From positions 57,939,251 to 58,003,250 of the forward strand of contig CM056994.1 of assembly GCA_029891345.1 (NCBI GenBank): DNA of 64,000 nucleotides. Direction: 5' to 3'. Positions 35,835-47,003 of the stretch are shown in pieces (the stretch's first letter is position 1; each line of letters opens with the position of its first letter). The notes beneath the pieces were generated by a model. The model ran no database searches. It was not told where the DNA came from and saw only the letters and a list, made by a program, of their open reading frames with translations. Both the position numbers and the translations under genes were made by a program. Source of the DNA: Dryococelus australis. Lineage: Eukaryota; Arthropoda; Insecta; Phasmatodea; Phasmatidae.

Positions 35835-36015
35835 TGTAGTGACCCAAATTAAGGTTGATATTCCATCTGCCTCAATGTACCACTTATCGTCCATACCTGA
35901 CAACACTACATTGGTTATGCAATCGGTGTAGACTTCATGATCATGTGAAAAGAATTGATATTGGGTCCCCAAAACTCTTGTGAAATTTTCGAGGCAATCT
36001 CAATCATGGCTGATG
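35835..36015 (-). pseudogene. Second fragment of Polinton DNA polymerase B (extreme C-terminus)
   Basis: The minus strand contains VVLSGMDDKWYIEADGISTL, followed by a shifted-frame ending of the HYR type. It matches the C-terminus of the polymerase at 14,430-14,600 closely at DNA level; the shared run TCCATACCTGACAACACTAC is at 35,892-35,911 and 14,468-14,487. Upstream of 36,015 the similarity ends abruptly. Only about 55 codons remain. It lies inward of the terminal repeat starting at 28,971, in the orientation expected if a polymerase gene pointed toward that terminus. Confidence 0.85.
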
Positions 36016-36216
36016 GTGATGGCATAGCATAATTGAGTCTGAAGATTCGGGCTCTGGTTCAGAGTAAATATGAAGAGGGAGAGAACTCCGCCAGCGCAAC
36101 TATGGGTGAGCCAACTCCTATTTTCAAATTACTAAAATACATACCATCATAAATTACCATAAGAGGAGAACTACGCAACTTGCAAGGCACCACGAGACCA
36201 TAACCATCTTTTAGGA

Positions 36217-36491
36217 CAGGGATTCTCAACTTGGTGGTTGGTGGTGCTCCTCTTACGATGTGTGAGAAGGTTACGGGTGGGTAACAGTAAGGAGAGTACC
36301 TAATAAAATTAAAAGCATTATTAAACCACAGTGAAGTTTGGATTACAATGTTAATCCAATACCTAACCCAGAGAAGATATATATGTGTATATTTGTGTAT
36401 ATATGAATAAACAATATATTGCAAATCATATATCATGACCTGATACATCTATACAAAATAGGTATGTGGGCTTCAAATGTTGTGAACCCAG
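36217..36491. mobile_element. Possible hAT-like MITE
   Basis: CAGGGATTCTCAAC at 36,217 resembles hAT terminal repeats of the CAG.GGTTCTCAAC type. An imperfect inverted counterpart, GTTGTGAACCCAG, ends at 36,491. The flanking 8-mers do not match, so this is weak. Confidence 0.25.
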
Positions 36492-37515
36492 AACATCGTA
36501 ATTCCTGTGTAATAAAAGTATTTAATGAGATTAATGGCACTAGCCCTTTGCATTTTAAACGACGGTATGTTTAATGATTGATTATTAGTTAACTCATTTA
36601 ACAATAACAGTTTTACAAATCAGTGTGTCGTTCTGCTCGTGCATTTAATTACCAATCTGACACATGTTTTGTAAACACGTGCGTGAGAGGAAAAATTGTT
36701 TTTATAAAGTATTATGTGTGTGCTGGGGTAATACAAATGGAGGGAGAACATACCATGTCATTCATGTGGAGAATGGAACGAAGACAATACGCCATTCAGC
36801 CCTCCGCAGTATATTAGCGTTTATAAACACAGCTGTTAAAAGCCTATTGCGCTCGTGGAGAAAAGCAACATGTAGTTTCGAGATATTTTGCTTTATACAA
36901 CTCTTCATGTCGAACCCAAAATTTATCGTCCATGAGCGCACGATAACTGAAATAATCTCGCGCGATGCAGTCAAATACAAAATCATTGTGCTTGTTTTTC
37001 CCCTACGCTCATCTGGCAAGAAGATCGGACTGGCGATTGTTCGTGTTCAAACTTAGGATGTGACTCACTTCGTGATAACCGAATCGATAATCAAGTGGGT
37101 TGAAGCTCGCTATAATATTGGAAGTCCCTTCGCATTTAATATGTACGTATGCAAAACACAAATATAACAATTGCATAAGTGAATTCCGAATTCGCAGGGG
37201 GAAAAACAATACAAAAGCTCGTGTGAACAAAAAATACGTAATAGTAAATTGTCAAAAAAATGTATATAAATAATGTCGGAAAATATTTTGTTGAGTAAAC
37301 CAAATCTTATCTGCAGTGAAACTGGATTTCTTGGTTAAACAAAATATTCATGTCAGCAGAAGGAAGAGCTATTATTGGGTCAACAAAATTTGCCTGTAAA
37401 CAAAATATTTGGATGTCATTTCGCCACACACAAACAATTACTTTCTGAATTGAAATGATTGCTCCAGTGTGAATCAGTGCCATCTGATCATTTCACCAGA
37501 GCAACTTCACTGTGT
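36492..37515. other. No recognised gene
   Basis: Short ORFs only (longest 130 codons, 36,664-37,056 plus, overlapped by others). No motif recognised. Confidence 0.45.
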
Positions 37516-37810
37516 TAATTGTGGTTCCTGATGGATTCCAATGAGTCGCATTCTTCCCGAGGTACGTCGGCGGGGTTTGACGTCTTATCGACAGCAAGAT
37601 CGTTGGAGACCGAGCAAGTTGCTGAGAGAAGGCAGCAGGAACTAGGTGGAACCGGCCACGGACTGTAGTAGGGACCTATTCCAGCATCCCCCTGGAACGA
37701 TTCTGAAAAACCATCAAAATTCAGAAAGATCGGACAAGGAATGGAACTCATGGATTCCCGAATTCGAGACCAGTGATCTGCCACTGCGCCAACATGCTCG
37801 GCTACACTTT
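37516..37810 (-). mobile_element. tRNA-derived SINE
   Basis: On the minus strand an A-box-like GTTGGCGCAGTGGCAGATC (near 37,790) and a B-box-like GGTCTCGAATTCGGG (near 37,765) form a tRNA-like head. The body that follows contains GGTTTTTCAGAATCG, CCGTGGCCGGTTCC and a 3' CTTGCTGTCGATAAGACGTC. This is the pattern of a widespread arthropod SINE group whose 3' domain reads like GTCGACGGGACGTTAAA. The 90-codon minus-strand frame across it is not a gene. Confidence 0.7.
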
Positions 37811-39555
37811 CCCGGAGAGCATTGGTTCTCCATCCAAATTATTGCTCCGCAAGTCAGCAGAAGCTTATCAAGGCAGTACAGACTGCCAGTTTCATCCATT
37901 TCTCTGACAGTTGTTACCAGAGTAGCTTTTTCAAACTAGTTTCTTTCAGGGAAGCCGTAAATGTAAAACAGGACTTAATGCAAAGCCTACCTGGAACTTC
38001 AAACGGTGAGGACAGCTTCAGTCAAGATGTAAAAGTCTTTATCCAAAAATCATTATCTACCTCTCCAAATGGCATTTAAGAATATTTCCACAACCGAAGA
38101 TTAATTCTTGTTTTATGCACCCGTCTCCTATGCATATATTCTGAAAGTCGAAGTGGTTTTAATATGTGTTTACCCAATTAGTTTTGGTATAGCAGATCTA
38201 AAGCAATACAGGGATGTATGGCGCAAGTTTACATTATTTTCATTGCACTGTAAAATTACGCCAACTCCGTTGAAAATTTTACAAAAGCGATTTGTCAGCA
38301 GGAAAACATTCTCGTCAGTTTAGCACCTTACGTATAGGGGCGATGTAGGTACGTAATACACGTGGCTTAATCACACTTAGCACTCCTGCATTTCCAGGCG
38401 CCGAACACAACAATAATGTGTCCTGGTGGGCAGTATCACCAAGTGAGTATTTCACTAATGAATATAAATAATGATTAGGAACAAAGCTGAAAGAGTTTTT
38501 TTTTTCTGTGAGTTCTTGCAACTAATTTATGGTTTATCGCCTCCTTTATCACTTTGCACCACCGCTACTGGTGTCTCCTCCTTCTGCATGACACGCCCTT
38601 GTTGTGCATATGTTGACATTCTTAAGACCCTGGCCCGATGGCTAGCGTCATGGCTCGTCGTGGAACAACTACACAACCACAATACAGTACGTCATACTGG
38701 TAACAAAGCTATGGAAACATTGAAGCCTGGCCTCATGACATTCGTTCTTCCATAACTTTGTACTTTATATTTCAATCTATCTGACTGATGTCGCTGATCC
38801 ATGTAGAGAGATCGGACCCTTAAGCATTGACGTAGGACTACAATTTGCAGGCCGTGAAACTTCAACATCTACGGCACAGCCCCTCAGCAAATAATATTAT
38901 CTTTATCTTGATAACTATCAAATGTTGTCTTCTTTTGTGAAAATTTAGGCCATCGGAGACTGCTTACTATAAACAAAATAATGGCTTACATCATGTGATT
39001 AATATCGTTATATTTTTAACATCCAAAATATACACGAAATTTTTGTGTATCGAGTCCCGTCTGTGATAAGAGGCCATTAATTTTCGAGATCTACCTCTGC
39101 ATGTATGACATAGTACATTCACGCTTACTTCCAACTTTTCTGAAACCCTGCTTAAGATCTATTTCCGGAATATTTTTCCGCCTCATGCAAACAAAACTTA
39201 ACCTAGTCTATAAAATTACACCAAAGACCCAACTCACTGTATTCGTGCTCTATTACTGTATGTATGAGAACTATTTTTTTTACTAAGCAGTACCAACACA
39301 CACGTTTCCCTGTTTTATTACAATTAAACATAAATAAAATATTATTATTGGCATATCAAATATAAGTACAAGTTAAATTTTACCAACATAAGGTAATTTT
39401 GTGTTAACACAAGTATAAAACTGTTGCGATACGTGACATTTAGGAAACAATCAAGCACGTCAAACACGGGGTGATTTTTCAAAGGTTGGATTCAAAAAAG
39501 TGTGACGAAACCGCTGAATAGACTCGAAACTCCCGCACATTAGACATCACGGCAC
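37811..39555. other. No recognised gene
   Basis: AT-rich DNA with short ORFs and T-runs. Nothing recognisable on either strand. Confidence 0.45.
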
Positions 39556-39558
39556 CAT

Positions 39559-39609
39559 CGCGGGGAGGTGTCACAGACGCCGATGAGGGGAGGTGTCACA
39601 GACGCCAAT
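39559..39609. repeat. 25-bp tandem duplication
   Basis: GGGGAGGTGTCACAGACGCC occurs twice in immediate succession at the edge of a CpG-rich island (39,555-39,740). Confidence 0.85.
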
Positions 39610-39678
39610 GAAAACAGCGAAGAAGCCGCGGACGAAGCGGGGTCGGGAGGTAGAGGAGGACGTTGACTACCTGTCGAC

Positions 39679-39708
39679 GGGTCGGCGTCAGCGCGCATGC
39701 GCCGACCC
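39679..39708. repeat. GC-rich inverted repeat and C-tract
   Basis: GGGTCGGCG and CGCCGACCC form a 9-bp stem around a 12-base GC-rich loop. A run of about 13 C follows at 39,724-39,736. Base composition is strikingly unlike the surrounding AT-rich DNA. Confidence 0.8.
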
Positions 39709-39749
39709 CTACTGGCCCCTCCGCCCCCCCCCCCCCTTCCTCACACCAA

Positions 39750-39836
39750 ACTCAGATTCTCAACTAACTCAGATTCCCTACAAACTCAGAATCCCTACAA
39801 ACTCAGAATCCCTACAAACTCATATTCCCTATATGG
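39750..39836. repeat. Short tandem repeat, ACTCAGAATCCCTACAA type
   Basis: About five degenerate units based on CTACAAACTCAGAATCC with a 16-18 base period. Confidence 0.85.
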
Positions 39837-39847
39837 CAAACCTAAAA

Positions 39848-40416
39848 TATCCAACCAGACATTCTATTTTGCTTAAATATGTCAACAAAGTATATCCTGG
39901 TTGTTGATTTTGTTGGAGAAACAAGTGTTGTAAATGGTCATTAATACGCTCACTATCAAAAAATTTAAATACTTCTTTAACTACAGTATCCCAAGGTGAA
40001 CCCAATTCTCAAGCTCTAATGATAATAGGCTGTAGCTCATTAGGAATATGAACCACTAAAACACCCAAAATATCTTGCAAAGAAAAGGCCTGCGATTTTA
40101 CTATTAAAGTAACTTTTTGTAAAAACTTTACTACTTTGACCGCAGCACAACTACTAAGAGAAGGAATATTACCCAAAATTGTTCCTACATGTTTACTGGC
40201 TACCGCGGAAAGTATACCAGCTCTGGGAGTACATGCATGTAACTCACAACTAACTTCATTCCCACCACTAGTAGGATATCGCGCCAAACCACGAGCTGAA
40301 GTCCTCAACTCGTCCAAAGTCGCTTCCTGGGGCAAGTCTGGAATATGAAGTTGTTGGAGCAGCTGCATTAGTCTCTCTTTGGACAGTTGTTGCAACCAGG
40401 CGGTACCGTCAAACAT
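39848..40416 (-). pseudogene. Gypsy-type gag fragment
   Basis: From an ATG at 40,416 the frame contains a SAP-like N-terminal segment (LQQLSKERLMQLLQQLHIP, then ATLDELRTSARGL). A capsid-like segment follows (VVKFLQKVTLIVK, LQDILGVLVVHIPNELQPI). After a stop at about 40,011 it continues with SPWDTVVKEVFKFF and QPGYTLLTYLSKI to about 39,850. This layout is common in gag proteins of arthropod Ty3/gypsy elements. The zinc knuckles and pol are absent. The fragment ends at the tandem repeat at 39,836. The frame is open upstream to 40,527, but the first reasonable start for a gag is 40,416. Confidence 0.65.
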
Positions 40417-40942
40417 TTTCAGATCAACAGTGAATTTCCACTCAATAAGAAACAAAGCGAACAAAGGCCAACGGAATACCACCGTCGAGTACTCGATGGT
40501 ACAGGCTGTTCGTGGTAAAGAAAACACATTTTAAGTCGAACCTTTGAAAAATTACTCCATGCACGAAGTGTCTAGTTGTTTCCTAAATATTTAGTGTATC
40601 ACAAGCGTTTTACATTTGTGTTAACATAAATAAAATTACGCTAATTTTGGTTAAATTGAATTGTTATTTTATTTTATCAATAAATTATAATATTTCATAA
40701 GAAATATTTCTTAAGCAAAATACTTATTATTACACTTAAGTGCGCACGAATGCGGTACGTTGTACCTTTGGTGTAATTTTCTATACTCTGTTAAGATTTG
40801 TTTGCATGAGGCAGAGAAATATCCTAGAAGTAGAAATTTAGCACGACTTTAGAAAAGGTGGAACTAATTGTGAATGGACAAAGTTCTCAGTAAACTGTGG
40901 ACAACCTGTACATATATTTTACAGCCTACAGGGGCATGTGAG
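40417..40942. other. Flank of the Polinton, no gene
   Basis: AT-rich DNA between the gag fragment and the left end of the Polinton. No feature recognised. Confidence 0.5.
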
Positions 40943-40948
40943 ATCTTA
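40943..40948. repeat. Left target-site duplication of the Polinton
   Basis: ATCTTA directly precedes the AG terminus at 40,949. CTCTTA directly follows the right end at 56,800, so five of six bases agree. Polintons are known for 6-bp target duplications. Confidence 0.7.
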
Positions 40949-43067
40949 AGTAGTAGGGGCATGCCGGTTTCAGGCCGCATTTGATTAATCAGATTATCAA
41001 TTTGATATCAAATTGATTGATCCTATTAATTTCTTAATACGATCAAAAAATTGTAGTCTTTAATCTTAATCCGATGAAATGTGATTGATCCGATTGATTT
41101 AATTGAATTAATCAATTCAAAAAAATATTTTTGTGCGTGTGTGCGATTTGATGCAATAGTGTGGCAAGGATGTATCTTTTATTTCTTTTCTTTTTTTTTT
41201 TGGTGGTTGGGGAAAAAATATGTATGTGTAATTTAGGAGCGATGCTGTCTGCACGATGACTGGCACTTGATTGAGGGGAACCGTATATTGTATAGGGTAT
41301 ATATTACTTGAAATTGGTGCAAGAGTGGCATAAGTGTTATGTTTTGTGGGTTGGGAGCTATATTGATCGTAGGCCGTCTGACAGGCGACTGAGGTACTGG
41401 TGTATATCTGCAAAATGAAATTATTAGGAAATATATAATGAATGACGATATATTTTATATAAAATTAAATCTAGACCATGGCTTGACTAACCAGTCCTGT
41501 GTTAGCATCTGATTTTAGCCTGATTAGATATGCGAAAGGGCAGAAAAAAATTAATACTCAACATTTACTTTAATCATGTGTTTACTATAATGTTAATGAA
41601 TTAAACCGCAGATGTTACACATGGGCGAAATTAGGAGGCTAAAAACGTTACACAGGAGAAACTACAACGAATGGACTCATCAAATGGCAAATAAAAATTT
41701 CAAACAGACCCCATCGATCCTAGTGTCATAAATAAATTAAGTAACGTGTTATAGCTATCGATATAAAATATATAAATTACATGACTTGAATTAAACTACA
41801 TAATGACTCGAGTGTATCACGCATGCCGACTTATAGGCTACGTGTCATAGAGATGTGCGGCACAACAGGTGTATGGCAGGCGTCTGAGATAATGAAGAAA
41901 AAATTTCGGTGAAATAAAATGGTCATGGAATAGCTATTGAAAATTAATATATTTCAAATAGCAGAATAACCTAACACAACTACATTTGTCTCATAAAGAA
42001 ATTACAGAACCTATTTCCACATCAAAATGAAAACTCGCTTACCGCCCACAGCAATCTTGATAGCTTAATGTCCAAGAAGAAAGTACATTTACACAAACTT
42101 ACTAACGAAGTGATACAAAGACGAAAAGGTATCCTATTTCCCTACCAAGCTACTATTAACGACATGCAAAATTAAGGAGCTCTCAACACCGACACACGTG
42201 CAGCTAGTTGACTAACATAATACATAACGATAGCATGGACAAATAAAGATTTCACACGCAAAGAAGTATTGAAAAAAACTTACCCCAATGCCATGTTTTA
42301 AATTATTTATACCCAATTTCACTTCCCTGGGCAAAATAATTTCTTTAAATTAAGAAATCACTTGTATTATCTAACGACATATCTGCAAAAATAGTTTATG
42401 GCTGTGAAAAAATTTCCCTATAATTATAAGAAGTATATTAAAATAATTCACTTTTAACACTACTTTCGCTGAAGCTCAACAAACTTCCTCGAACTATAAA
42501 ATTATTTGAAAATAAAATAACAGATTCCTGTAATTTTCCCGATAATTAAGGCTTATAAAAAGAAAATTATTATATTTCACGTGTAAATAATATAGCATGT
42601 AACTTTACAAAGGTTAAAAAAAAGTACTGAAAAAAAATATTTCGCACTATATTATTACGAAGAGTGTGAACAGATATCCATATATGCCGAGCGATATCTG
42701 AACTCCCAAGCAGAGAATTAAAGAACACGCTTAGAGATAACTTAAGGTAGGAGCCGAGCTAGGCTGACCGATACCGCTGGCTGGGAGGCCGGCTGACTGT
42801 CCATCGTGGCAAGGGACCCCGCCAGAAACCCAAACACGCTCAGTGAAGTTGGGAGAAAACAGAGAGTAGGTATCCAAGTGTGCAGTACAATGGTTAACAA
42901 CAAACTAAAATGGCACTTCTGAACTGCGGTTAGAAGGACCTCTGCCCTGTCCATCGCTTGGAAGATCTCATTATGCGCCCCGGGCCCTCGCACCCCCTTG
43001 CCTAGATCGAGGGCTGCCTGTCCTGCCTGCGTCCCCTCTAGTCTCCAAGCTTGAACTTTCCCAGAGC
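40949..43067 (+). repeat. Left terminal inverted repeat
   Basis: It aligns with the reverse complement of 55,452-56,800 in blocks. Examples: TAGTAGGGGC at the end; TTGATNTCAAATTG; AGAGTGGCATAAGTGTT; AAATGAAATTATTAGGAAAT (41,414); GAATTAAACCGC(A/T)GATGTT (41,599); ATTAAAATAATTCACTTTTA (42,437); the GC-richer inner part with CTCTAGTCTCNAAGCTT (43,036). About 700 bp (roughly 41,640-42,350) has no counterpart in the right copy. A minus-strand frame at 42,993-42,742 parallels one in the right arm, but this follows from the duplication. Confidence 0.88.
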
Positions 43068-44121
43068 TCTGCTCTGCTTGCCTGCCTGCCTACCTCCGAA
43101 TGCGAATTTGGATTTTCCTGAAGTTCTACCCTGTGTGACTGCATGAGAGGAATAGTTATTGACCCTAGCATTCCCTTGAGCCAACAGACCTTGGTGTTAA
43201 GGGATGTTTGAAAAATTTTCATACTTGCATTACAAGTGTTTGAATGTTTACTTCCAGTGATTAAACATTTTAACAATTTTCACTGAAAAAAAAGCAATTG
43301 TTCCCTTAACATTAACAGCTACATTTAAAAATAATAGATGTAGATATGTAAATGTCTTTACAGAAATGCAATTTATCGTTTTCACTATCGCGATAAATGT
43401 TTTGTCACCCCTTCTATCGAAACCTACCAACTACCGCATTGTGTAGTGAAAACTTAAAAAAAAAAATTAATTTCTTCCAATGTTAGTATTAAAAATTTAA
43501 TGCTACAAATGATATGAAAATATAACATTTATTTTATAACACTGGGATACTACCCTGTGTGTAGGAAACCCAACCCCATTCCGACTGTTCAAGAGAAACT
43601 ACTCCAAAGTGTTGTTAGGAAGACACAATGAACACCAATCCAGGTTTAGTCCTATATCACTCATCTTCCCCTCTCTCTTCAACCCTGAAGACGAACATTA
43701 CCGAAGGAGCAATAATCCCTATCCTTTGTCACATGCATTATTTGGAAAAAACATTGCAGCCTCGCCCGCAAAGACTTCTTTCTAGCAAAAAGAAAAAATC
43801 TAACTTAAGAAATAAATCACCTTGGAACAATCTAAATGTTTTTAAACTTAAATTATTTTCCAAGAAATATGTAAATCACAAGGTAAATGATTGCATATTA
43901 ATAATAATAATACTTTTACAACCAAAACCCATCGATTATAACACATCAAATATGTTATAAGGTATTTTATTTAATATAATAATGTTACAAACATAGTATT
44001 ACAATCTTTTAAGATCTTTACTCTCCACCAACGAAATGTGTGATTTTGAGAAACCTCTCCATCGAGCCAAGGACCTATCTTTGTTCCTTTTAACGATTTT
44101 ATCGATCAAATATTCATTTGG
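43068..44121. other. Polinton interior, no recognised gene
   Basis: Between the left repeat and the integrase. One ORF at 43,628-43,960 (plus, 110 codons, lysine-rich C-terminal half) matches no known family. Confidence 0.45.
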
Positions 44122-44903
44122 TTAACTAACTTTTTGCAATTCGCATTCATAAAATCCGCCTTTTATAGGATGTCCATGATAGGTTTCGAGGTAATACACT
44201 CTGGGAAAAGAATGTCTTCCTAAAATAATTAAATATTTCAAAAGACCAATTAATTATGTATTTCTTCTCAGAGATGGCTTTCTGTTCAGATATTTGAATA
44301 TATTCACCAACTTTGAACTTTTGATTCCTCTGGTCAGCTATTTTCACATTAATATATATGGTTTTCATCAAAGTATTGTCCTTAACCTTTTCAGGACCCA
44401 TCTTAATAGATCTATGATATCTGGAATTTTAAAATTTAAGTATTTCAGGCAAAACCTCCACTGATTTGTAAGTTCCCTTTGATGTGAACTGCTTATATAT
44501 TTCCTGCTTGATCGATTTGTTGAATCTTTCTGCAGCACTGCAGCACGTTGTGTATTGATTGATACCATAAGCAGTCATTAGTCTCCAGAACAGTGCAGAA
44601 AAAAATTGTGGATCCTCTGTCGTTTTGGAGCAAATTTGGCATTCTTTCTTGCAAAACGATCTTCATTGCATCGCTGACCTGTTTCCGAGTTTTGTTTTTC
44701 AAAGGTATATCCTAACCATATTTGGAATAAACATCTACTACGGTTAAAATATATTTGTATCCCTTATAGTATTTCGAAAGCAATGTCATATCACACAAAT
44801 CGGCTTGAAAAAGATCATTTAAGCCCTTAGTAATAACTGGTCTTCTGGGAAACCTTATCCTGGCTGGGGCATGAAGTTCACGAGCAATGTTAATTAACTC
44901 CAT
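44122..44903 (-). pseudogene. Polinton retroviral-type integrase
   Basis: The enzyme would insert the element's ends into host DNA. From 44,903 the frame shows ARELHAPARIRFPRRPVITK and FQADLCDM with YILTVVDVYSKYG (catalytic D region), then a stop. The next block (44,702-44,493) begins KNKTRKQVSDAMK and includes NLLQNDRGS (second D region). It loses the frame where the catalytic E region should lie; that region is visible only in a different frame near 44,530. The C-terminal SH3/chromo-like part has KFKVGEYIQISE (44,310) and ends with GGFYECELQKVS near 44,122. At least three frameshifts. Family assignment is firm because the RELH-PAR...FPRR and GGFYE-EL signatures are typical of Polinton integrases. 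Confidence 0.9.
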
Positions 44904-45640
44904 TAGTAATATAACCGTCTTCTGTTAGCTTTTCAATTATAGAAACAATTTCGTTCATATGTGACTTATTCCCAGTCTCTTGAAGCGATGAGAAGTTTTA
45001 ATATATCGACTAATTCATTAGGATTGTTCCAATATACAGGAGAAAATAGATCGCCAAGTTCATCTTTATATATTCCACATCCAACAATATCGCTAAATAA
45101 GTGTAGTTTGGGATGGTTTTCATCTCTTAAACGATTATTTGTGTTTGTACGACAGACAAGTTCTTCATATTTTTTCCAAATCGGTGTCGGAATATCCATT
45201 CAGGAAGATTTTAAATAATAATTAAAACAATCCTTCACTCACATCAGTTACATAATCACCTATTTTAGTTATATTCTCAGGCATAAATGTAATTATTGAA
45301 TTTCCCAGAAACCATATTTTTTCCATGTCGATATACACCAAATCTCGTATAGCATATAGGTGAAGAATGCTTTAAAGCTAAATAACGTCGTGTTAAATGA
45401 GAAAGGCTTAGCTTTTTCTTCTACTTCTTCTTCTTCTTATATGATCGTGTTCTTCTAATTTAATATCCAAAGGTGCTTCATTAGATGTTTTTAACACAGA
45501 TAGTAATGTATTCATTTTATCTGTACCAGGTTTTAATATTTCTTTTTTAAAAAATCCCGCTCCATATGAGCTCACTTAGCTTGTAAATATTTTCCCTTTA
45601 CAGTAGATATAATGGTATGTAATTCCGAAGCAGAGGCACA
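44904..45640 (-). pseudogene. Conserved Polinton protein of unknown function
   Basis: The best frame (45,199-44,966) contains PTPIWKKYEELVCRTNTNNR and SPVYWNNPNELVDILKLLIAS. In a neighbouring frame the end continues with SHMNEIVSIIEKLTEDGYI to about 44,905. Upstream, 45,240-45,400, the fragments FGVYRHGKNMVSGKF and YVTDVSEG are visible. The texture matches a protein frequently encoded next to the integrase in insect Polintons, with a NELV-RL-LL-AS...NEI--IIEEL ending. Its function is not known to me. Frames are broken several times. Confidence 0.6.
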
Positions 45641-46232
45641 CATGTTTGATTATGTTGCATTAATTTCCAACTATTTATATATAAATTTAAGTCGTTGATT
45701 TTCTAACTGCTGCACTAGGTCGACTACTTGCTACACTATATAAATTAGTTTGTGCTTTTTTCAATCTTATCTATTATACTTATAACCATATCTAATTTAT
45801 TTCCAATATGTTTTTGCAAATCATTAATTACAATCCTTAGATTATTTCGAATTTCTGCAACTTGTGTTGTGAAAAGTGTGTTTAATACCCCATTGTTCTT
45901 CTATTCTGAGTACATTACTCTGCAATTCATTCAGAATATTGCTTAAAATGCGTACAATTACACTCGTGTTTTTATAAACATTATCATTCCCATCAACAAA
46001 CTTTGTTAACTTTCTCTTGCATATTAGTCAATTGCGATTTAAATACATTTAATGTAATATTGTTTAAGTCTTCCACATAACGTTTATTTACCGTATCGCT
46101 ATGTTTCAGAGTCATGCCCACATTATGTAACATATGTCCGTTCAAATCACAATTTCCATTGCGATTTTTATTTAAATAGTTATTGTAATGATTACATTTT
46201 ATACCGCTGTGTCCAAACTTTGAAATACTCAT
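45641..46232 (-). pseudogene. Small Polinton protein, possible coiled-coil or fiber-like
   Basis: An ATG at 46,232 overlaps the ATPase stop by one base (TAATG). The 79-codon frame starts MSISKFGHSG, contains GNCDLNGHMLHNVG and then SDTVNKRYVEDLNNITLNVF. After the stop at 45,993 further helical fragments (VVDLVQQLENQRLKFIYK near 45,700) suggest a longer original protein with coiled-coil parts. A GN-DLN---L-NVG...DAVN motif is common near capsid or fiber genes of insect Polintons, but the role is inference. Confidence 0.5.
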
Positions 46233-46920
46233 TATTCTTTCTCGGTAAGTAAAAAAGTGTCAAAGCCAGACCTATATCTCTCTTTATATAGGGGAAGTGT
46301 TAATATTATTACTAGAAAACCGTAATTGTTTTTCCAACAGTAAAAACACATATCTTTAAACTTTGTAATTGTCATATCGCCCAAAACATGATCATTGTAA
46401 ATATGTTGCAGATTCATATTGTGCATTTTAAACACGTTATCATATTTGCATTTTCCTGCAAATTATGTTTTGGAATAGGTGTGTAACTTTGCGATAGATA
46501 AAAACCATCAACGTTTGAATGTCGACCAAAACTAAAATATTGTTGTATTTCACCCTGTGGTTCGCAGAAAACATCGTCAAATATAAATATGGAATTGGGA
46601 AATGCTTCATTCGGAGATTCGATATCTTCTTTATTTGTAAAAGGGAAATAAAGCATTCTTTCAATTAATGACATAATGGTCGCTAATTATTGATATTTCT
46701 CTTCTTTTATTGTTTTAATAAACACATGTATGTTTTCAAACCTAAGTCTATTTGAATGTTCCAACAATGACATAATAACACAAGTTTTTCCACATGAAGA
46801 AGGGCCACTTATTAGACAATGTATATTTGATGGTAAAAGAATACAATGTTTCTGTTCAATTACATTTTCTTTTGTATTTACATTTACCAGAATATGTAAA
46901 TTTTGTTTTATAACCTTCAT
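46232..46920 (-). pseudogene. Packaging ATPase (FtsK/HerA-like)
   Basis: It would drive DNA packaging into virions. The N-terminal block (46,920-46,687) has the Walker A motif GPSSCGKT (46,785). After a stop the second block (46,674-46,414) has a Walker B-like SIFIFDDVFCEPQ and the sensor-like YFSFGRHSNVDGFYLSQSYT. The third block (46,435-46,232) has LQHIYNDHVLGDMT and RYRSGFDTFLL. Total length is about 230 codons, the usual size for Polinton ATPases. Two frame breaks separate the blocks. The start at 46,920 is preceded by an AT-rich divergent promoter region. Confidence 0.93.
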
Positions 46921-47003
46921 TTCTACACAATTTGAAAGTATTGCATAATGTAATGTAGAAACATTAAACTATAAATATATAGATTCACATTCAGTTGAAA
47001 ACA
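46921..47003. promoter_or_regulatory. Divergent promoter between ATPase and phospholipase genes
   Basis: Only 83 bases separate the two divergent start codons. TATAAATATATAG at 46,970-46,982 reads as a TATA box 34 bases before the plus-strand ATG at 47,004. Its reverse complement (CTATATATTTATA) can serve the minus-strand gene at 46,920. Confidence 0.6.

Noticed and set aside
36217-36491. hAT-type terminal repeats as a firm element
   Set aside because: The inverted termini match imperfectly and the 8-bp flanks differ. Kept only as a low-confidence feature.
37515-37784. 90-codon minus-strand ORF
   Set aside because: It lies entirely within a tRNA-derived SINE and has no protein motif.
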